A stretch of 64,000 nucleotides of DNA from Bathynomus jamesi. Its lineage: Eukaryota > Arthropoda > Malacostraca > Isopoda > Cirolanidae. The DNA lies in assembly GCA_023014485.1 (NCBI GenBank), contig JAJOZX010003208.1:210001-274000 (forward strand), read 5' to 3'. Shown here piece by piece: positions 10,955 through 22,426 of the stretch. Made by a program: the position numbers and the translations under genes. Positions within the stretch are counted from its first letter, which is position 1. Each line of letters starts with the position of its first letter. Under the pieces are notes generated by a model. That model was not told the DNA's origin and searched no databases. It worked only from the letters and a program-made list of their open reading frames with translations.

Positions 10955-12351
10955 ATGGGTGATCCAGATAAATGGGACCCATAAAAAAAAAGCCAAATAT
11001 TCTTAATATTTAATTCCTTTCATAAAAACTATATATCATTCGAAAGAGTAGTTACAAGTTTATTATGAAATATTTATTTTTTAAAAATGACTCCTTTCAA
11101 ATGTGCTCCATTAGTTGCCAAGCATTCCAGTGTTCTCGCTTGTAAGTTCTGCATCACTTTTGCAAGAGTGTGCGGTGGTATGGCCTGTATCTCATTTGTG
11201 ATGGCGGCCTTCAATTCTTGCAAGGTCGTTGGGTTATTTCTGTAGACCCTACTCTTTAAATATCCCCAGAGATAATAATCTAAGGGAGAAAAATCCGGAG
11301 ACCTTGCGGGCCATTCAACGTCTCCAAATCTTGAGATTAACTCGCCTGGAAACGTTTGACGCAAAACTGCCATGCAGTTCCTCGTGGTATGGCAGGTAGC
11401 TCCGTCTTGTTGGAACCAGTGGTTTTCTAGACAAAGATCTCTTAATTTAGGAATAAGGAAATCGGTCAACATTTTTTCGTAGCGATCACCATTTACAGTG
11501 ACCGTGTTTCCGGTGGAATCCTCGAAAAAGTACGGCCCTATGATCTGAGATGCAGTAAGACCACACCAAACAGTTACACGCTGACTATGCAACGGGACTT
11601 CGGTAATATTCAATGGATTTTCTGTTGCCCAGATACGACAATTTTGTTTGTTTACATTTCCATTCAAGTGAAAATGGGCTTCGTCTGACATAATCAAAGT
11701 TGCTAGAAAATTGGTGGTGTCATTTACCTTCTGTTGGATCCATTGACAGAATTGTCGTCTTCGTGCGAAATCTCCATCGTTTAGTTGTTGCACTGTTTGA
11801 ATTTTATATGGAAAGAGCATTAAATTTTGCTTGAATATACGGTGTGTTGTTCCATATCCAACTCCTAACAGCTGAGAAGCACGTCTGATGTTTGTTAGGA
11901 TTATCCTGTACAATTTCATGAGTTCTGTTAATGATCTCGTCTATCCTTGCTGTGCGCACTCTTCCAGTTGGTTTTCTTTTTCCAATGCTGCCAGTTAGGG
12001 AAAAATTTCTGACACACCGACGGATTACTTTCTTCGAAGGTGATTTTGACATCTGAAAATTTGTCTTGAAAGATCTTTGAGCTGAAACTACACTTCTTCC
12101 ATGCTCATAATATTGCTCAGTTATGAAACGCAGCTGTTCCACAGTCCATGCAGTCTTCTTGAAGGGTTAGTTTTAACTAACACTTTTATTTTGTTTTGTA
12201 TCTTATCTTGTCTTGTATTGTCAAAACCTATACAATCCTGTACAAACTTGTAACTATCCTCTTTCGAATGATGCGTATGATTTTATAAAAGGACTTATAC
12301 TTTAAGAGTTACAGGGGTTTCTTTTGGGTCCCATTTCTCTGGATCACCCTT
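10955..12351 (-). mobile_element. rosa-type (DD41D) mariner transposon
   Basis: Ends AATGGGTGATCCAGATAAAT and, from the right, AAAGGGTGATCCAGAGAAAT are inverted repeats running about 30 bp, flanked by TA (10953-10954 and 12352-12353). The single minus-strand transposase covers most of the interior. Apart from one frameshift it is complete. Confidence 0.85.
11074..12142 (-). pseudogene. DD41D mariner transposase, one frameshift
   Basis: N-terminal frame 12142-11804 (MEQLRFITEQYYEHGRSVVS...) has the helix-turn-helix. The C-terminal frame 11919-11074 holds the catalytic core, and they join at a single-base deletion near 11900 (NPNK into IRRASQLLGVG). In the 281-residue C-terminal frame the catalytic Asp residues are D79 (IMSDEAHF), D172 (FQQDGATCH) and D214 (SPDFSPLDYYLWG). 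D172 and D214 are 41 residues apart, the spacing that defines the rosa group. All three Asp are kept, so this is a near-intact gene. It would cut and paste the element at TA. Confidence 0.85.
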
Positions 12352-12673
12352 TATATATATATCGCACTGTATAGGCATGTAAGCTGTAGCTATATACGAA
12401 GTTATATAAATAGCAGCAAAAAAAACATTCAAACTGGCCACTTTTAAAATTGAGTCGCAAACCCTTCTGCAAATTACAAAATCCAGGACTGATTAAAGAA
12501 TACTGTTAAGTCACGTTTATTTATTTATTTAGGAATGAGCAGTAAATAAAAGTGTTTAAATCTATTTTATGACAACTGAGAGAGAGTATAAAAAGTAGTA
12601 AAATTTAAAGGGGAAGCAATAACGTACTTTATAACAATCTGTTATCTACACGCGAAGTATTTCACGAACCTTT

Positions 12674-12829
12674 TTAGGTTACAGATTTTATCTCGGAGAC
12701 AAATCTCTCCATTTGTGAGAAGAAAGCTATACAGCGCTTAGCAAAGGAATGCCAACCGCTGCCACGGCTCCGGATAAGGCATTTGAAACCCTTTGACAAC
12801 CACCCACTCGAGGGAAAGAGGAGTACATT
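12674..12829 (+). other. possible coding exon
   Basis: An open plus-strand frame follows an acceptor-like site (TTTTTAGGTTACAG). It reads ISETNLSICEKKAIQRLAKE, continues with CQPLPRLRIRHLKPF, and ends RSTFC-stop. The stretch is richer in G+C than its surroundings and has protein-like composition. No homology is recognised, and a frame of about 50 codons can occur by chance. If real, it would be a terminal exon. Confidence 0.2.
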
Positions 12830-14244
12830 CTGTTGAAGAACCCCAAAGAAGAGTTTTAACGGAATATGGATAAAGATTACGAAGGATAAAAGCGACAATT
12901 TATCGCCTCAACGGATATCATAAAGCAGCCATAAAAGGAAAAGGGTAAAAGTGTATTGATTTAATTCAAGTGGTCAATATGCTTATAATAAATAATTCCT
13001 TAATAAGTCTTACCTGTAAAAGACGCGTCAAATTAAACTACGTTTTTAAATTACCTTTCTTTTTTGACTTGGTTATGCCAAAATACGGGAAGGTTGAAAA
13101 ATATATATCGGCTTACCCTTGATAAGAGCGGAAGAGAGGGGATCAAAGCATAATAGCCTGTAATTGCCCAAATGGGATACTATTTGCATCGAGAAAAAAA
13201 AAAAACCACACACACAAGGAAGGCATTTGAAGAGGGGAAAAATGATTGAGGGGAAGCTTCTAATAACGAGCAAGAAGGGTGAACATCAAACTCAATCAAA
13301 GAGTAAAAGAATCTCCTCTTATTTGTTTACAACCAATAAACAAAACTGTTATCTCAATCTGGTTCTATACATTGATTCGATTTAAAAACGACCCCCCAAA
13401 AAATTAAATGTCAAAGTTCGATGAATGAATTAAAAAGACTCAAATGGTCCTCGGTACAAAAAAAAAAGAAGAGGGAAGTGACAAATCCTACGGGAAAAAT
13501 CGTTATACGCAAAGTTTCCAGTGGAAACCTAAACAACGCGAGCCTACACGATATCTGATACTTCAAAACCACGCTATACACTAGAATAAGGATGAACTGG
13601 CGACCCGCGGGCCTCATCCCGCCCCGAAGGCAGTTTTGCCTGGCCCCTGGCCTCAAAATATTTGTTCACAGAGCTCCCATAAAATCTTCAGTGGCACTCT
13701 TTTATTATGAGACATTATTTTATTACTGAAATGTTTTAGCACTATTGGCACCATTGTACATTAATAGCATTTGTTTCATTTTTGACAGGCATATATTTTC
13801 TGAGCACTCATTATTCTGAATTAAATTTTCTCATCCACATTTCACTCCAGAGGTCTGGTACCCTGATCGCTTGGAGGAAGGGGGAGGAAAAATGTGGCCC
13901 TCAAGCAAACAATAGCTGGCTATCCCTGTACCAGACGAATATTAGTTCTTCCCTAGGTCAGTCCTATTTATTTTAGACTAAAGCACAACATCCTCACCCA
14001 CGAAAAACAAAAACAACAAAGTTCTTACCACACATAAAAGTTCCAAAATTAATATTTTTTAAATATATCGTCCTTCTTCTACCGAACTTATTTTTACCTT
14101 AAAATGCCTAGTAATAGTAATATTAGTATATTATTAATGTAGTTATATTAATATCACTGCTAATAGCAACACAAAAAAAATTAAACTGCACGGGGGAATT
14201 CATTTGACGTAAAATGTAAATAGACCTAAACCAAGTCAAGATTC

Positions 14245-14447
14245 GAAGTGGTTCTTAATCTTTTTAGGGTGCGACCCAAATTCTTGTCGCGGGGCTAGCT
14301 CGGCGACCCATGTCTTCAAATATTTCACTCGTAATAGATAAAATAAATAATTAGTGGTACCATAATTAGGGATAGCAAATAAATGTTAAATGACAATTTA
14401 ATGACTCAATCAAAATGGCTTGGTGACCCAGGGGTTAAAAACCACTG
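14245..14447. mobile_element. hAT-like MITE
   Basis: About 200 bp with inverted ends: GAAGTGGTTCTTAATCTTTT at the left, and CAGTGGTTTTTAACCCCTGG read from the right. The inner arms share GGTCGCC/GGTCACC motifs. The ends resemble hAT MITEs. No clear target duplication and no coding capacity. Confidence 0.5.
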
Positions 14448-15756
14448 CCTTATACAAATACAAAAACTTAGCGTACGGACAGGAGGCTGAAATAGGCGTG
14501 TAAACTGTACATGTCTAATGTTCTCTCAGGCCGATAATATAATCTGTACGGATTATGCGGGCCTACCTATAAACAGACCTATAATGCTGGTGTACATATA
14601 AAGAAGACTAGAGAACGGTTCAATACCACAAAGATTCACTGATCACAAATTTGCCACACGTTTTATTTTTTATATGTATATATATATATATATAATTCAG
14701 AATATATAAAATAAACAGTTTTTAACCCATTAGGTTACTTTTGCTCTATCTACTGGAGCGAAATTATATAGACCTAAGTGAATATCTGGCACACTGCGAG
14801 TGAATGATGATTTTAATATAATCACAGGATCTGTATACGGCAACCTGCTCTATAACGAATTATTCGACCACACCCATGAAAGGAAGCCACAAGAAAAACA
14901 AAAAAAAGCTGTTCATTATTCCTAAAGTCTAGGAAAAAACTAAACAGTATTTTCAAATTTAAAATTTGACCGCAACATCATTTTCAAAATGAGACCAAGA
15001 GTTATTAAAATAGAAAACACTAAATTTTATTCGTGGTATGTTGTAACAATTTAATTAAGGTAATATCGTCTGTGCTTCGTATCGAGTAGGGGACACGTTA
15101 TACTGTTCCTATCGAGATAGTTTGACCCATCTGAACCTATCTAAATATATTATAAAGCCGGAGAAGGGGGACTATCACACCCCTTCAGTCCTTATAAATG
15201 AGAGATGGAAAACCATAGGGAAGACTATAAATAGTTTATTATTAAGATCGAAAGGGCGAATATAATAGACAAAGCTATTTAATTAGACTCGTGGAAAGTC
15301 GAGGAATGTTTGCGCTAAAATTTATAAAATAAATCACTGTATATGAGAGCCCTACTGTCTACACCAGCCCAAAATCAAACATCAGCAAAGATAATAGAGA
15401 GACGACCATAATTAGAGTCCCGTGTAACATCTGATTAAACGAGTTAGGCCCTGAGGTAATCCTATACGCCACACGGTAGTCAATGAATATCGTAAAAGAC
15501 AACCTCATATCTTGTTTACTGCCGATTGAGAGAAGTCATTATATAGGCCATATCCAAAAAATAAATCAATGGTTGAGGTATCTGTTTTATAGGTATAGGC
15601 ATTGTATACATGCAAGGCCTACACCTATAGAGCCTATGCACCATACAAGGTACATATAATTCATTATGGTACTTAACCTTATTTAAAAAAAAAAAGCAAC
15701 AACCAACCAACGTTTTTTCTTCTTACTTGTCCTATCCCTTTTATACCTGTGTAGCA

Positions 15757-16880
15757 GGCCATATTACACCCCGTCAGTTTATACCCGGGTATATTCTGGC
15801 CTAGGCTATTTCAAATCCCGGGTATAAACTGGCCTAGGCCAGATACCACCCTGTGGGTGTAATCTGGCCTAGGATGTTCTACACTCCCCCAGGCCAAAAT
15901 ACACCCCTTATAGTTTTAAGTTACAAAATGAGAAGAAAACCTGAATTACTTTATTAACATTATTTTATTGACTTACTACAGGTATCAGTATACGCAAAAA
16001 CTGAAAACATCTGCCACCAAGAAAGGCTTGCGAGCATGTTATTCTGGAGCACAAGCATGTGCTGAAATAAGTTCATGAAATATATCATAGTCACCACTAT
16101 TCTTGTTAGGAGCATGCGGTAATGGTAACTTTCTTCTTGCCCATACCGCTACTCCTACCATTGGTCAGCGAGGGAAGGGGGAGGGGTGATTTTATGCCTT
16201 TCATAAAAAATTGTTGTTAATCTAAAATCTTTATTACCAAGGTTTACAAATTATTGAGCTTGTATTTCGCACAGGTCTAAAGCAATGCCTGTTCATACAA
16301 AATTCACGAAACTAATAAATCTGTATTTACCTGTACTATCAAAATTTACAAATTAGTGACATTCTCTCATGCACACTGCGCAGGTATACCTGTGTATGGC
16401 CAGGGTTCTACTCTCAGCTGTACGGTATGCCTGAAATCTCCCCATTACAGCACTGGTCATAAGTTATCAACAGGCTGTAAACATTTAATCCCGGTTAGGT
16501 TAACTGAATGTCCAGTTAGGTCAAATGTACACCCTCGACAATTGGTGAGGTTAAGTCGTGATATTTTCTTTGGTTAAAGTGGCTTCAAGACCAAGGAAAA
16601 TATCACAACTTAACCTAACCAATCGTCAAGGATATACAGTTGACCTAACCAGACATTCAATTAACCTAACCAGGATTAATTGTTTACAGCCTGTTGATAA
16701 CTTATGACTAACAATCTTCTTAAACCAAAATTGTATAATATTCGTAGGTACCTTTCAATTAAACTTTCAGTCACTGACACCAAAAAGGATATGTTTTGGC
16801 CTGGGGAGTGGTGGTATCTGGCCTAGGCCAGTTTATAACCGGGTATAAAGTGGCCAGGCGGTATAATTTGGGTTGTTACA
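15757..16880. mobile_element. inverted-repeat element with CTGGCCTAGG and TATACCCGGGTATA motifs
   Basis: The left 140 bp holds the palindromes TATACCCGGGTATA and CTGGCCTAGGCCAG repeatedly. The right 90 bp (16790-16880) holds them inverted (GATACCACC, AGGCCAAAA, TTTATACCCGG). Together they bracket about 0.9 kb of non-coding sequence, with the palindrome 16456-16708 inserted. It behaves like a foldback or MITE with composite arms. Family unknown. Confidence 0.5.
16456..16708. mobile_element. near-perfect palindromic element with the GGTTAGGTCAA core
   Basis: The left arm begins GTCATAAGTTATCAACAGGC and the right arm ends in its complement. Arms of about 115 bp meet at a short spacer near 16575. 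Each arm carries the core GGTTAGGTCAACTGTA.GCC...GGTTAGGTTAAGT.GTGATATTTTC found at four other places in the window. No coding capacity. A single strand could form a long hairpin. Confidence 0.75.
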
Positions 16881-17112
16881 CCGGATCAAGAAATTTTGTT
16901 TGAGCCGACCTTCTGATATGTAAGCCCTTCGACTTCCTCAATAGGCTATGTAACCGTTAACCAAATGTGATTGCGTCAACTGTCTGGTAGGAAAACGACT
17001 CGTATACACAAAAGCCTACATAAAGCTTGTATCTACGCCTAAATCGCACAGGCCCTTGCTTTTAAAAAAAAAAAAAAATCAAAAATTGAAATTGTACCTG
17101 GACTACATATAC

Positions 17113-17337
17113 ACGGTGAACCAAAAGTAGGTGGACAGTAGGTTGAATACGGTTTGTGTTATATTATATTATAACTATGGTGTTCATTATAACTATGGTG
17201 TTTGTGTTATATTATATTAAATATTATAACTAAATTTATTTAAATTTTATTTTGTATTATAGTATACAAAAAAATTAAATATGTTTTCTCAAAATAAACG
17301 TTATCATTTACTGTCCACCTACATTTGGTTCACCCTA
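17113..17337. mobile_element. MITE, Tc1/mariner type
   Basis: About 225 bp with inverted ends GGTGAACCAAAAGTAGGTGG and, from the right, GGTGAACCAAATGTAGGTGG, each followed by ACAGTA, in TATA-rich flanks. The interior is AT-rich with a short internal duplication. No coding capacity. Confidence 0.7.
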
Positions 17338-17919
17338 TATATACGGCTCATAGAACTATAATGATGTAGTTTCGGAAAAACGTTCGCCTAGAAACAATTT
17401 ATAAAAAGCATAAGAAATTACTAACCAACAAAGACGGTTTTGTTTAGAAAACTCATTACTCTCACCAGAAAGACAAATATCCGAAAGAAAACATAATATT
17501 GCCAATTAGTAATTTTTTGTGCTTTTTAAAAATTATTTGTAGGTGACCTTTTTCCGAAACTGTACATGAACGAATGAACCTATCAAACCTACTAATAATA
17601 CGACACAATAGAACAACAAGGCAACTAACCTAAGTAGGACAGACCTCAGTTTCATAAGCACTACTGAACCTGTGTAGCTAATTCCAAATGAGCCCTACCG
17701 AAATATATATTTTACTTTTTGACCGAATATGTTTTATGTCGGGTACTTCATGACAGGCTAGGTCTATATTTTGGTTGAGAGAGATGATGAATAAGGCCTA
17801 GTTAGCTACATTATCTACACAAAAGTTACCATGAATATTTTCTTCAGGAGTACCCAACAACAAAAATTAGTTTCAGTTATGATCAAACACGCTTTTCAGC
17901 TCTGGCTAGGCCTACAGGA

Positions 17920-18164
17920 TTACCCATCAAACAACATTGGAAAATAGGAAAGGTAGAATGTATTATGTACGTACTTTCCAAACTAAAGGACAGACAATCT
18001 ACATCCTAAACACAAAGACTAGGTTCGTCGACAGAGAACCAAGATTACTAGATTATTATTTACGTACAGTAGTTACCAAAATAAATAAGAGAATACAACT
18101 GGTGTTCATGTGGACGTCTTCAAAAGAAGAAAAGAGACGCGACTCGGAACAATTGTACAAATGA
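17920..18164 (+). pseudogene. LINE-A C-terminal fragment
   Basis: Plus-strand remnant starting ENRKGRMYYV. It aligns with the LINE-A C-terminal segment ENRKGRMCSV...PRLFNQLP in copy 4, but is badly decayed. The end no longer reads. Short and truncated at both ends. Confidence 0.5.
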
Positions 18165-18349
18165 TGTTTGTTAATGTTTAATTACTTTTTGCTGGTCGTC
18201 TACGTAGAACGTCCCAACACAGAACAACTGAAGGAGAAAATAAGATTAGTATCCCAAGATGAGTGTCAGTAAGCTTAGAAGCGTTCAAGATTCATGTGTA
18301 TAATGAATCTAAAAGTGTTTTCATGTTAATGGTCACCAGTTTGAATACC

Positions 18350-18552
18350 GACTGCCTTACCCTGCGGTGCGCGATTTACGCTGCTAGGTTAATCCGCATT
18401 GGGTCTGGGTAGTAGTTGGATGGGAGACCGTCCTCCGCGCCCAGATTATGTAGCGACCCGTGGTTCGGATCCCACGTAAAGCTGTAGGTCCCCTCCGTCA
18501 TATGACCTTAGATGTTGCGGAGGAGGTTAAACAACCGCAATAATAATAATAA
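18350..18552 (+). repeat. 5S rRNA-derived SINE, copy 1
   Basis: The head resembles 5S rRNA: GGTTAATCCGCATTGGGTCT then GTAGTAGTTGGATGGGAGAC, the 5S internal control region with the familiar TTGGATGGGAGACC. A body follows (GCGACCCGTGGTTCGGATCC, CATATGACCTTAGATGTTG), and the copy ends in (AAT)n at 18538-18552. Transcription would be by RNA polymerase III from the internal promoter. Two related copies lie at 43.3-43.9 kb. Confidence 0.75.
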
Positions 18553-18559
18553 TGTTAAT

Positions 18560-19010
18560 CTGCACTTGACCGGGTGGAATCAAAGGGTTTTCATCTCATT
18601 AATTTCCCGCTTCTTACTCGCTGTCTTCAATCCCTCTCTGCCGTGATGTTGCCTCACTCTCTTTACTATCGCCATTATAACGGACACTGCTCTTCTGAAC
18701 TCTCTAACTGCGTGCCTCCTCCTTTAAGGAGACCACGCAATACCAGATTTTGGAAACACACTCATTCCTTTTCTGTCCAACTCTCTAACGCAAGGTTAAT
18801 CGGTATTCTCAAGCACATACTCAACCGGTCAACTCTGAAACAATCTTCTTCAATCCACCTTTCCCGTCTCTATGACCTCCAATCTTTCAAACGCAGTGTG
18901 TTCAGACATCTCGAAAACCCTGAACCTTGATTTTTGGCTCTCTTCCTCTATGGGGAGGGGGGAGAGCATTTTTGCGGCGTTCGCACTTGGCCCTTCCTTC
19001 CTTCCTGCAT
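18560..19010 (+). pseudogene. LINE 3' end, jockey/CR1 type (LINE-F)
   Basis: The plus-strand frame 18574-18930 ends in a typical LINE ORF2 tail: LPHSLYYRHYNGHCSSEL, PPPLRRPRNTRFWKHTH, VQLSNARL and the final YDLQSFKRSVFRHLENP before a stop. Only the tail is present, with an internal break around 18810. The 3' untranslated part runs to about 19010 (TGCATAAAAAATA). It differs from LINE-A and LINE-B. Confidence 0.65.
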
Positions 19011-19657
19011 AAAAAATACACATTGAGAGAGAACCAAGGAAGTTTTAGTAACACACCCACCCTTCACATTCCCTCCAGCTTGAGGGACTGCGAGGGGGCC
19101 CCCTAAACGGCACCAAATTTAGTATACACATTAAGGGAGGTTTTAGTTAACACATTTGTCCCTCCGAATGTCGCTTAGATTGTTTTGGGGAGCTTTTGCT
19201 GCGCAAGGCGCAGTAGACATTCTTATATATATATATAACTTGTTTCAGCCACTCACGATTATTTTATTTTTTTTTACAAATTTCGACTGTCACAAACATC
19301 ATTGGTCTCCGCGGAACAGAATATTTACCATACCTCGTAGCAGTTCTGTGCGTTGGTCTCTCTTCACACGAAAGTCAAACTGGTGGCCCCATCTCTAGGC
19401 CTGGCCTGGTGGAGGAGCAAGTTGCTCTTGCAATCTCCATCACACATAGCCAGGTACACCCGGCTTTTCTGGTACCGTCCTGAACCGGATGTCGTCGTCT
19501 TTTGAAGAATTCTACGTTGACACCAGTAATGTTCCTGATCCTCCTTCGGAAGCCGGTTGAAGTCTTCGCCACCTAATCAACCAACCTATTTTCCTTTAGA
19601 ATTGAGGGTATTCCTTGTCTGGTATTTATTTTGGGAACACTACACATTCTACCTTTC

Positions 19658-19660
<3 letters not shown>

Positions 19661-19739
<79 letters not shown>
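19661..19739. repeat. (CT)n microsatellite before LINE-B copy 1
   Basis: About 39 uninterrupted CT units at the 5' junction of LINE-B copy 1, inside LINE-A copy 2. It matches the tail that LINE-B copies carry. Confidence 0.95.
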
Positions 19740-19740
<1 letters not shown>

Positions 19741-20505
19741 ATATACGTGAGGGACAAGTTGAGTCCGGTTGACTGCCAGTTCCGGTCGGAACGGGAGCTG
19801 CTTGGCGTCGATCTGAACGTGGGAGGGACGAACTATAGGTTAATCTTGGTGTACAGACCTCCGCATCTCCTCCTCGAGGACGATACAGCCCTGTACACCG
19901 AACTCAGTAGCCTGCTAGGGGATAGGGTGTGTGTAGTTTTAGGAGACTTCAACTGTCGCGGCATAAAGTGGGAAAACAGGACTGCCGATGCTGAAGGGAG
20001 GAGGCTAGTTGACTTTGCTGATGAGAACTTCCTCACTCAGTGGATCAACGAGCCTACACGAGGCGAAAGCGTTCTGGACTTAGTGTTCACGACCGAAGAC
20101 AACCTCGTCACTGGCCTCACCGTTGACGAATCGTTGGGCGGGAGTGATCACAGTCTTATTAGGTTCCGTGTGTGCGTCCCTCGGGTGAAGCGTAGTAACT
20201 CGAGAGGCAGTAAGCTCGATCTCCGGCGGGCGAACTTTGTTAGCCTCAGGGATAGCGTAGGAGAGATGGGGTTAGAGGTTGGCGGCGATGTTGAGGGAGT
20301 GTGGAGTGCATTCCGGGATGAGTTTATGGTGCTGCAGTCTGCTGCCATACCCTCAAAACCGGTCACCCCTGCTTCAACGCAGCCTAAGTGGTTCAATTGT
20401 GGCATCGCTTCGGCTATCCGAAATAGGAAAGTAGCGTATAGGAGGGCGAAGGCCAATCGTTCCACGAGAACACTGAAGCGTATGTCCGCCTGTGTAGGGA
20501 AGTGA
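19740..20505 (+). pseudogene. LINE-B endonuclease domain, N-terminally truncated
   Basis: The frame runs into LINE-B from the CT tract (which would read as Leu-Ser repeats and is not protein). It then reads LGVDLNVGGTNYRLILVYRP, VVLGDFNCRGIKWEN (catalytic Asp and Asn), LDLVFTTEDNLV and GGSDHSLIRF (the His block that ends APE-type endonucleases). The first endonuclease blocks are missing. A one-base change near 20469 ends the frame at 20505. The next frame reads T-E-A-Y-V-R-L from there and continues into the reverse transcriptase. Confidence 0.85.
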
Positions 20506-22280
20506 AGGCGAAGGTTAGGCTAGCGAAACGTAACGAAGAACTACGGGTGGCAAGCCTCTGCAAGGGGAACCCTAAGGAGTTCTTCAGTTATGTTAATAGT
20601 AGAAAGCCCATTAGAAGCATGATAGGTCCTTTAAAGGACGGAAGCGGCGTTCTGCGGACCTCCGACGCGGACATCGCTAATGTGCTTAATGAGTACTTTG
20701 CGGGAGTGTTCACCAGGGAGGATACCCGCGTCATCCCCGAGCCAGCTGTGAGGCACGAAGGTGCTGGCCTGGATAGTGTTAGATGTACCGCGACAGTCGT
20801 TGCTCATAGAATAGACAAACTGAGCGCGTTTAAGGCTCCTGGGCCAGACCAGTTTCTCCCCAGTGTTTTGCGAGAAGTGCGCGACCAGGTGGCTCCCCAC
20901 CTGGCTACAGTCTTCAACAAATCGTTGGAGATGGGCCAGGTGCCTGGTGACTGGAGGGAGGCCAACGTGACCCCTATCTTTAAGAAAGGGGATCACGAAA
21001 GTCCAGGGAACTATCGTCCTATTAGTCTCACTTCAGTTGTAGGTAAATTATTAGAAAGGATAATAGCTGATAGAATCGTTGACCATTTGGATTCCTACAA
21101 GCTGCTTGGGGACTCCCAACATGGGTTTAGACGGCATAGGTCGTGTCTCACCAACTTGCTCGAGTTTTTCCACGTCATGTTGAGTGAGTACGATAAGAGT
21201 AGGGCGATTGATATACTTTATCTCGACTTTCAGAAAGCCTTTGATAAGGTACCTCACCGCCGGCTAATGGCGAAAGTGCGCGCGCTGGGTATCGGTGGGG
21301 AAATAGGTAGGTGGATTGAAAACTGGCTGAGGAATAGGCGGCAGAGGGTGGTAATTAAAGGGGCTAGTTCGGGTTGGGCCTCGGTCACTAGTGGGGTTCC
21401 TCAGGGTTCCGTTTTGGGGCCACTGTTGTTTACCATTTACATAAATGATATCGACGGTGGCATCGTCAGTCGGATCGCCAAATTCGCTGATGACACCAAG
21501 CTTGGGGCCAATGTTGGGACGCCCGAAGCGATCGAGGAACTGCGTGCGGACCTAGGTAGGATAGGAGAGTGGTCCGAAAAATGGCAAATGCCGTTTAACT
21601 TGGGTAAATGCAAAGTGATGCACATTGGCTACGCCAATCCCAAGTCGGACTACTCGATGTTGGGCAGTAATATCGAGGTGACTGATTTAGAAAAGGACTT
21701 GGGTGTGCTAATTAGCAGCGACCTTAAGTTTACGAAACAGTGTGTAGAGGTGGAAAAGAAAGCCCAGAAACTATTGGGTTATATCAGGAGGCAATTTCAG
21801 TTTCGGAACAAGGAGATTGTGCTCTCACTGTACAATTCCCTTGTTCGGCCGTACCTGGAGTATGCTGTGCAGTTCTGGTCGCCCACCCTCAGGAAAGATA
21901 TTGAGAGGCTGGAGCGAGTGCAGGCGAGGGCCACAAAGTTGATCCCTTCCGTTAGGCATATGGGCTACAATCGACGGTTACGCGCCCTGAACTTGTTTTC
22001 GCTTGAAACTCGGAGGCTGCGCGGTCAACTGATCGAGGTTTTCAAGCTCTTACGAGGGTTCAACGATGTCGATTTTAGAAGTATGTTTAGTTTAAATGAT
22101 AACCCAACTCGCAACAATGGTTGGAAGTTGGATTTGAAACGGTTTAGGACTAGTGTGTGTGGGAATTACGTTACGTATAAGATCTGTGACACATGGAACA
22201 GGTTACCTTCGGAAGTTGTGAACAGTTCCTCTGTGGATCAGTTCAAGAAAAGGTTAGACCAAATTTTGCACACTCTTTGA
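20502..22280 (+). CDS. LINE-B reverse transcriptase, 592 residues, open
   Basis: Uninterrupted RNA-directed DNA polymerase of a CR1-like retrotransposon. Blocks in order: NVTPIFKKGDHESPGNYRPI at about residues 155-174, QHGFRRHRSC near 207, LYLDFQKAFDKVPHRR (239-254, catalytic Asp), GVPQGSVLGPLLF (298-310) and FADDTKLG (328-335, the catalytic Asp pair). The C-terminal domain has VRPYLEYAVQFWSPTLRKDI and ends LDQILHTL. All key residues are present. The ATG at 20502 is only the first Met after the frameshift; the true ORF2 continues upstream in the endonuclease. It is the best preserved RT here, pointing to fairly recent activity. Confidence 0.9.
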   Translation: MKAKVRLAKRNEELRVASLCKGNPKEFFSYVNSRKPIRSMIGPLKDGSGVLRTSDADIANVLNEYFAGVFTREDTRVIPEPAVRHEGAGLDSVRCTATVVAHRIDKLSAFKAPGPDQFLPSVLREVRDQVAPHLATVFNKSLEMGQVPGDWREANVTPIFKKGDHESPGNYRPISLTSVVGKLLERIIADRIVDHLDSYKLLGDSQHGFRRHRSCLTNLLEFFHVMLSEYDKSRAIDILYLDFQKAFDKVPHRRLMAKVRALGIGGEIGRWIENWLRNRRQRVVIKGASSGWASVTSGVPQGSVLGPLLFTIYINDIDGGIVSRIAKFADDTKLGANVGTPEAIEELRADLGRIGEWSEKWQMPFNLGKCKVMHIGYANPKSDYSMLGSNIEVTDLEKDLGVLISSDLKFTKQCVEVEKKAQKLLGYIRRQFQFRNKEIVLSLYNSLVRPYLEYAVQFWSPTLRKDIERLERVQARATKLIPSVRHMGYNRRLRALNLFSLETRRLRGQLIEVFKLLRGFNDVDFRSMFSLNDNPTRNNGWKLDLKRFRTSVCGNYVTYKICDTWNRLPSEVVNSSSVDQFKKRLDQILHTL

Positions 22281-22379
22281 GTGTGTAGAAAATTTTCCGT
22301 GGCACCCGTTGCCATTGGTACCTCCTCGGTATGGGCCGCAAGGCCTTTTGAGGTACTTCTTTTCCTTGTAACTCCTTGT

Positions 22380-22381
<2 letters not shown>

Positions 22382-22421
<40 letters not shown>
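22382..22421. repeat. (CT)n tail between LINE-B copies 1 and 2
   Basis: About 20 CT units following the LINE-B 3' end motif CCTTGTAACT. The next LINE-B copy begins directly after it. Confidence 0.9.

Positions 22422-22426
<5 letters not shown>

Larger units (their letters stand above)
12354..15756. other. TE-poor stretch with MITE remnants
   Basis: AT-rich sequence without an intact gene. It holds a possible exon (12674-12829), a possible hAT remnant with GCGACCCGCGGGCC (13585-13935), a hAT-like MITE (14245-14447), (TA)n at 14672-14694 and several AGGCCTA octamers. I see no other feature. Confidence 0.5.
19740..22381 (+). mobile_element. LINE-B copy 1 (CR1-like), near-complete ORF2
   Basis: Starts inside the endonuclease, so it is 5'-truncated. 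It continues through reverse transcriptase to the stop at 22278-22280, then a 100-bp 3' untranslated end finishing TTTTCCTTGTAACTCC before (CT)n at 22382-22421. (CT)n on both sides suggests insertion into, or priming from, a CT tract. ORF2 is split by one frameshift near 20469; the two halves overlap by four bases. Confidence 0.85.

Noticed and set aside
13073..13273. Minus-strand frame with a possible donor AAGG|GTAAGC
   Set aside because: The frame is hydrophobic and phenylalanine-rich, without homology or acceptor; chance is likely.
19615..19740. Protein frames with long Leu-Ser repeats over (CT)n
   Set aside because: Pure translation of a microsatellite; real LINE-B coding starts only after the tract.
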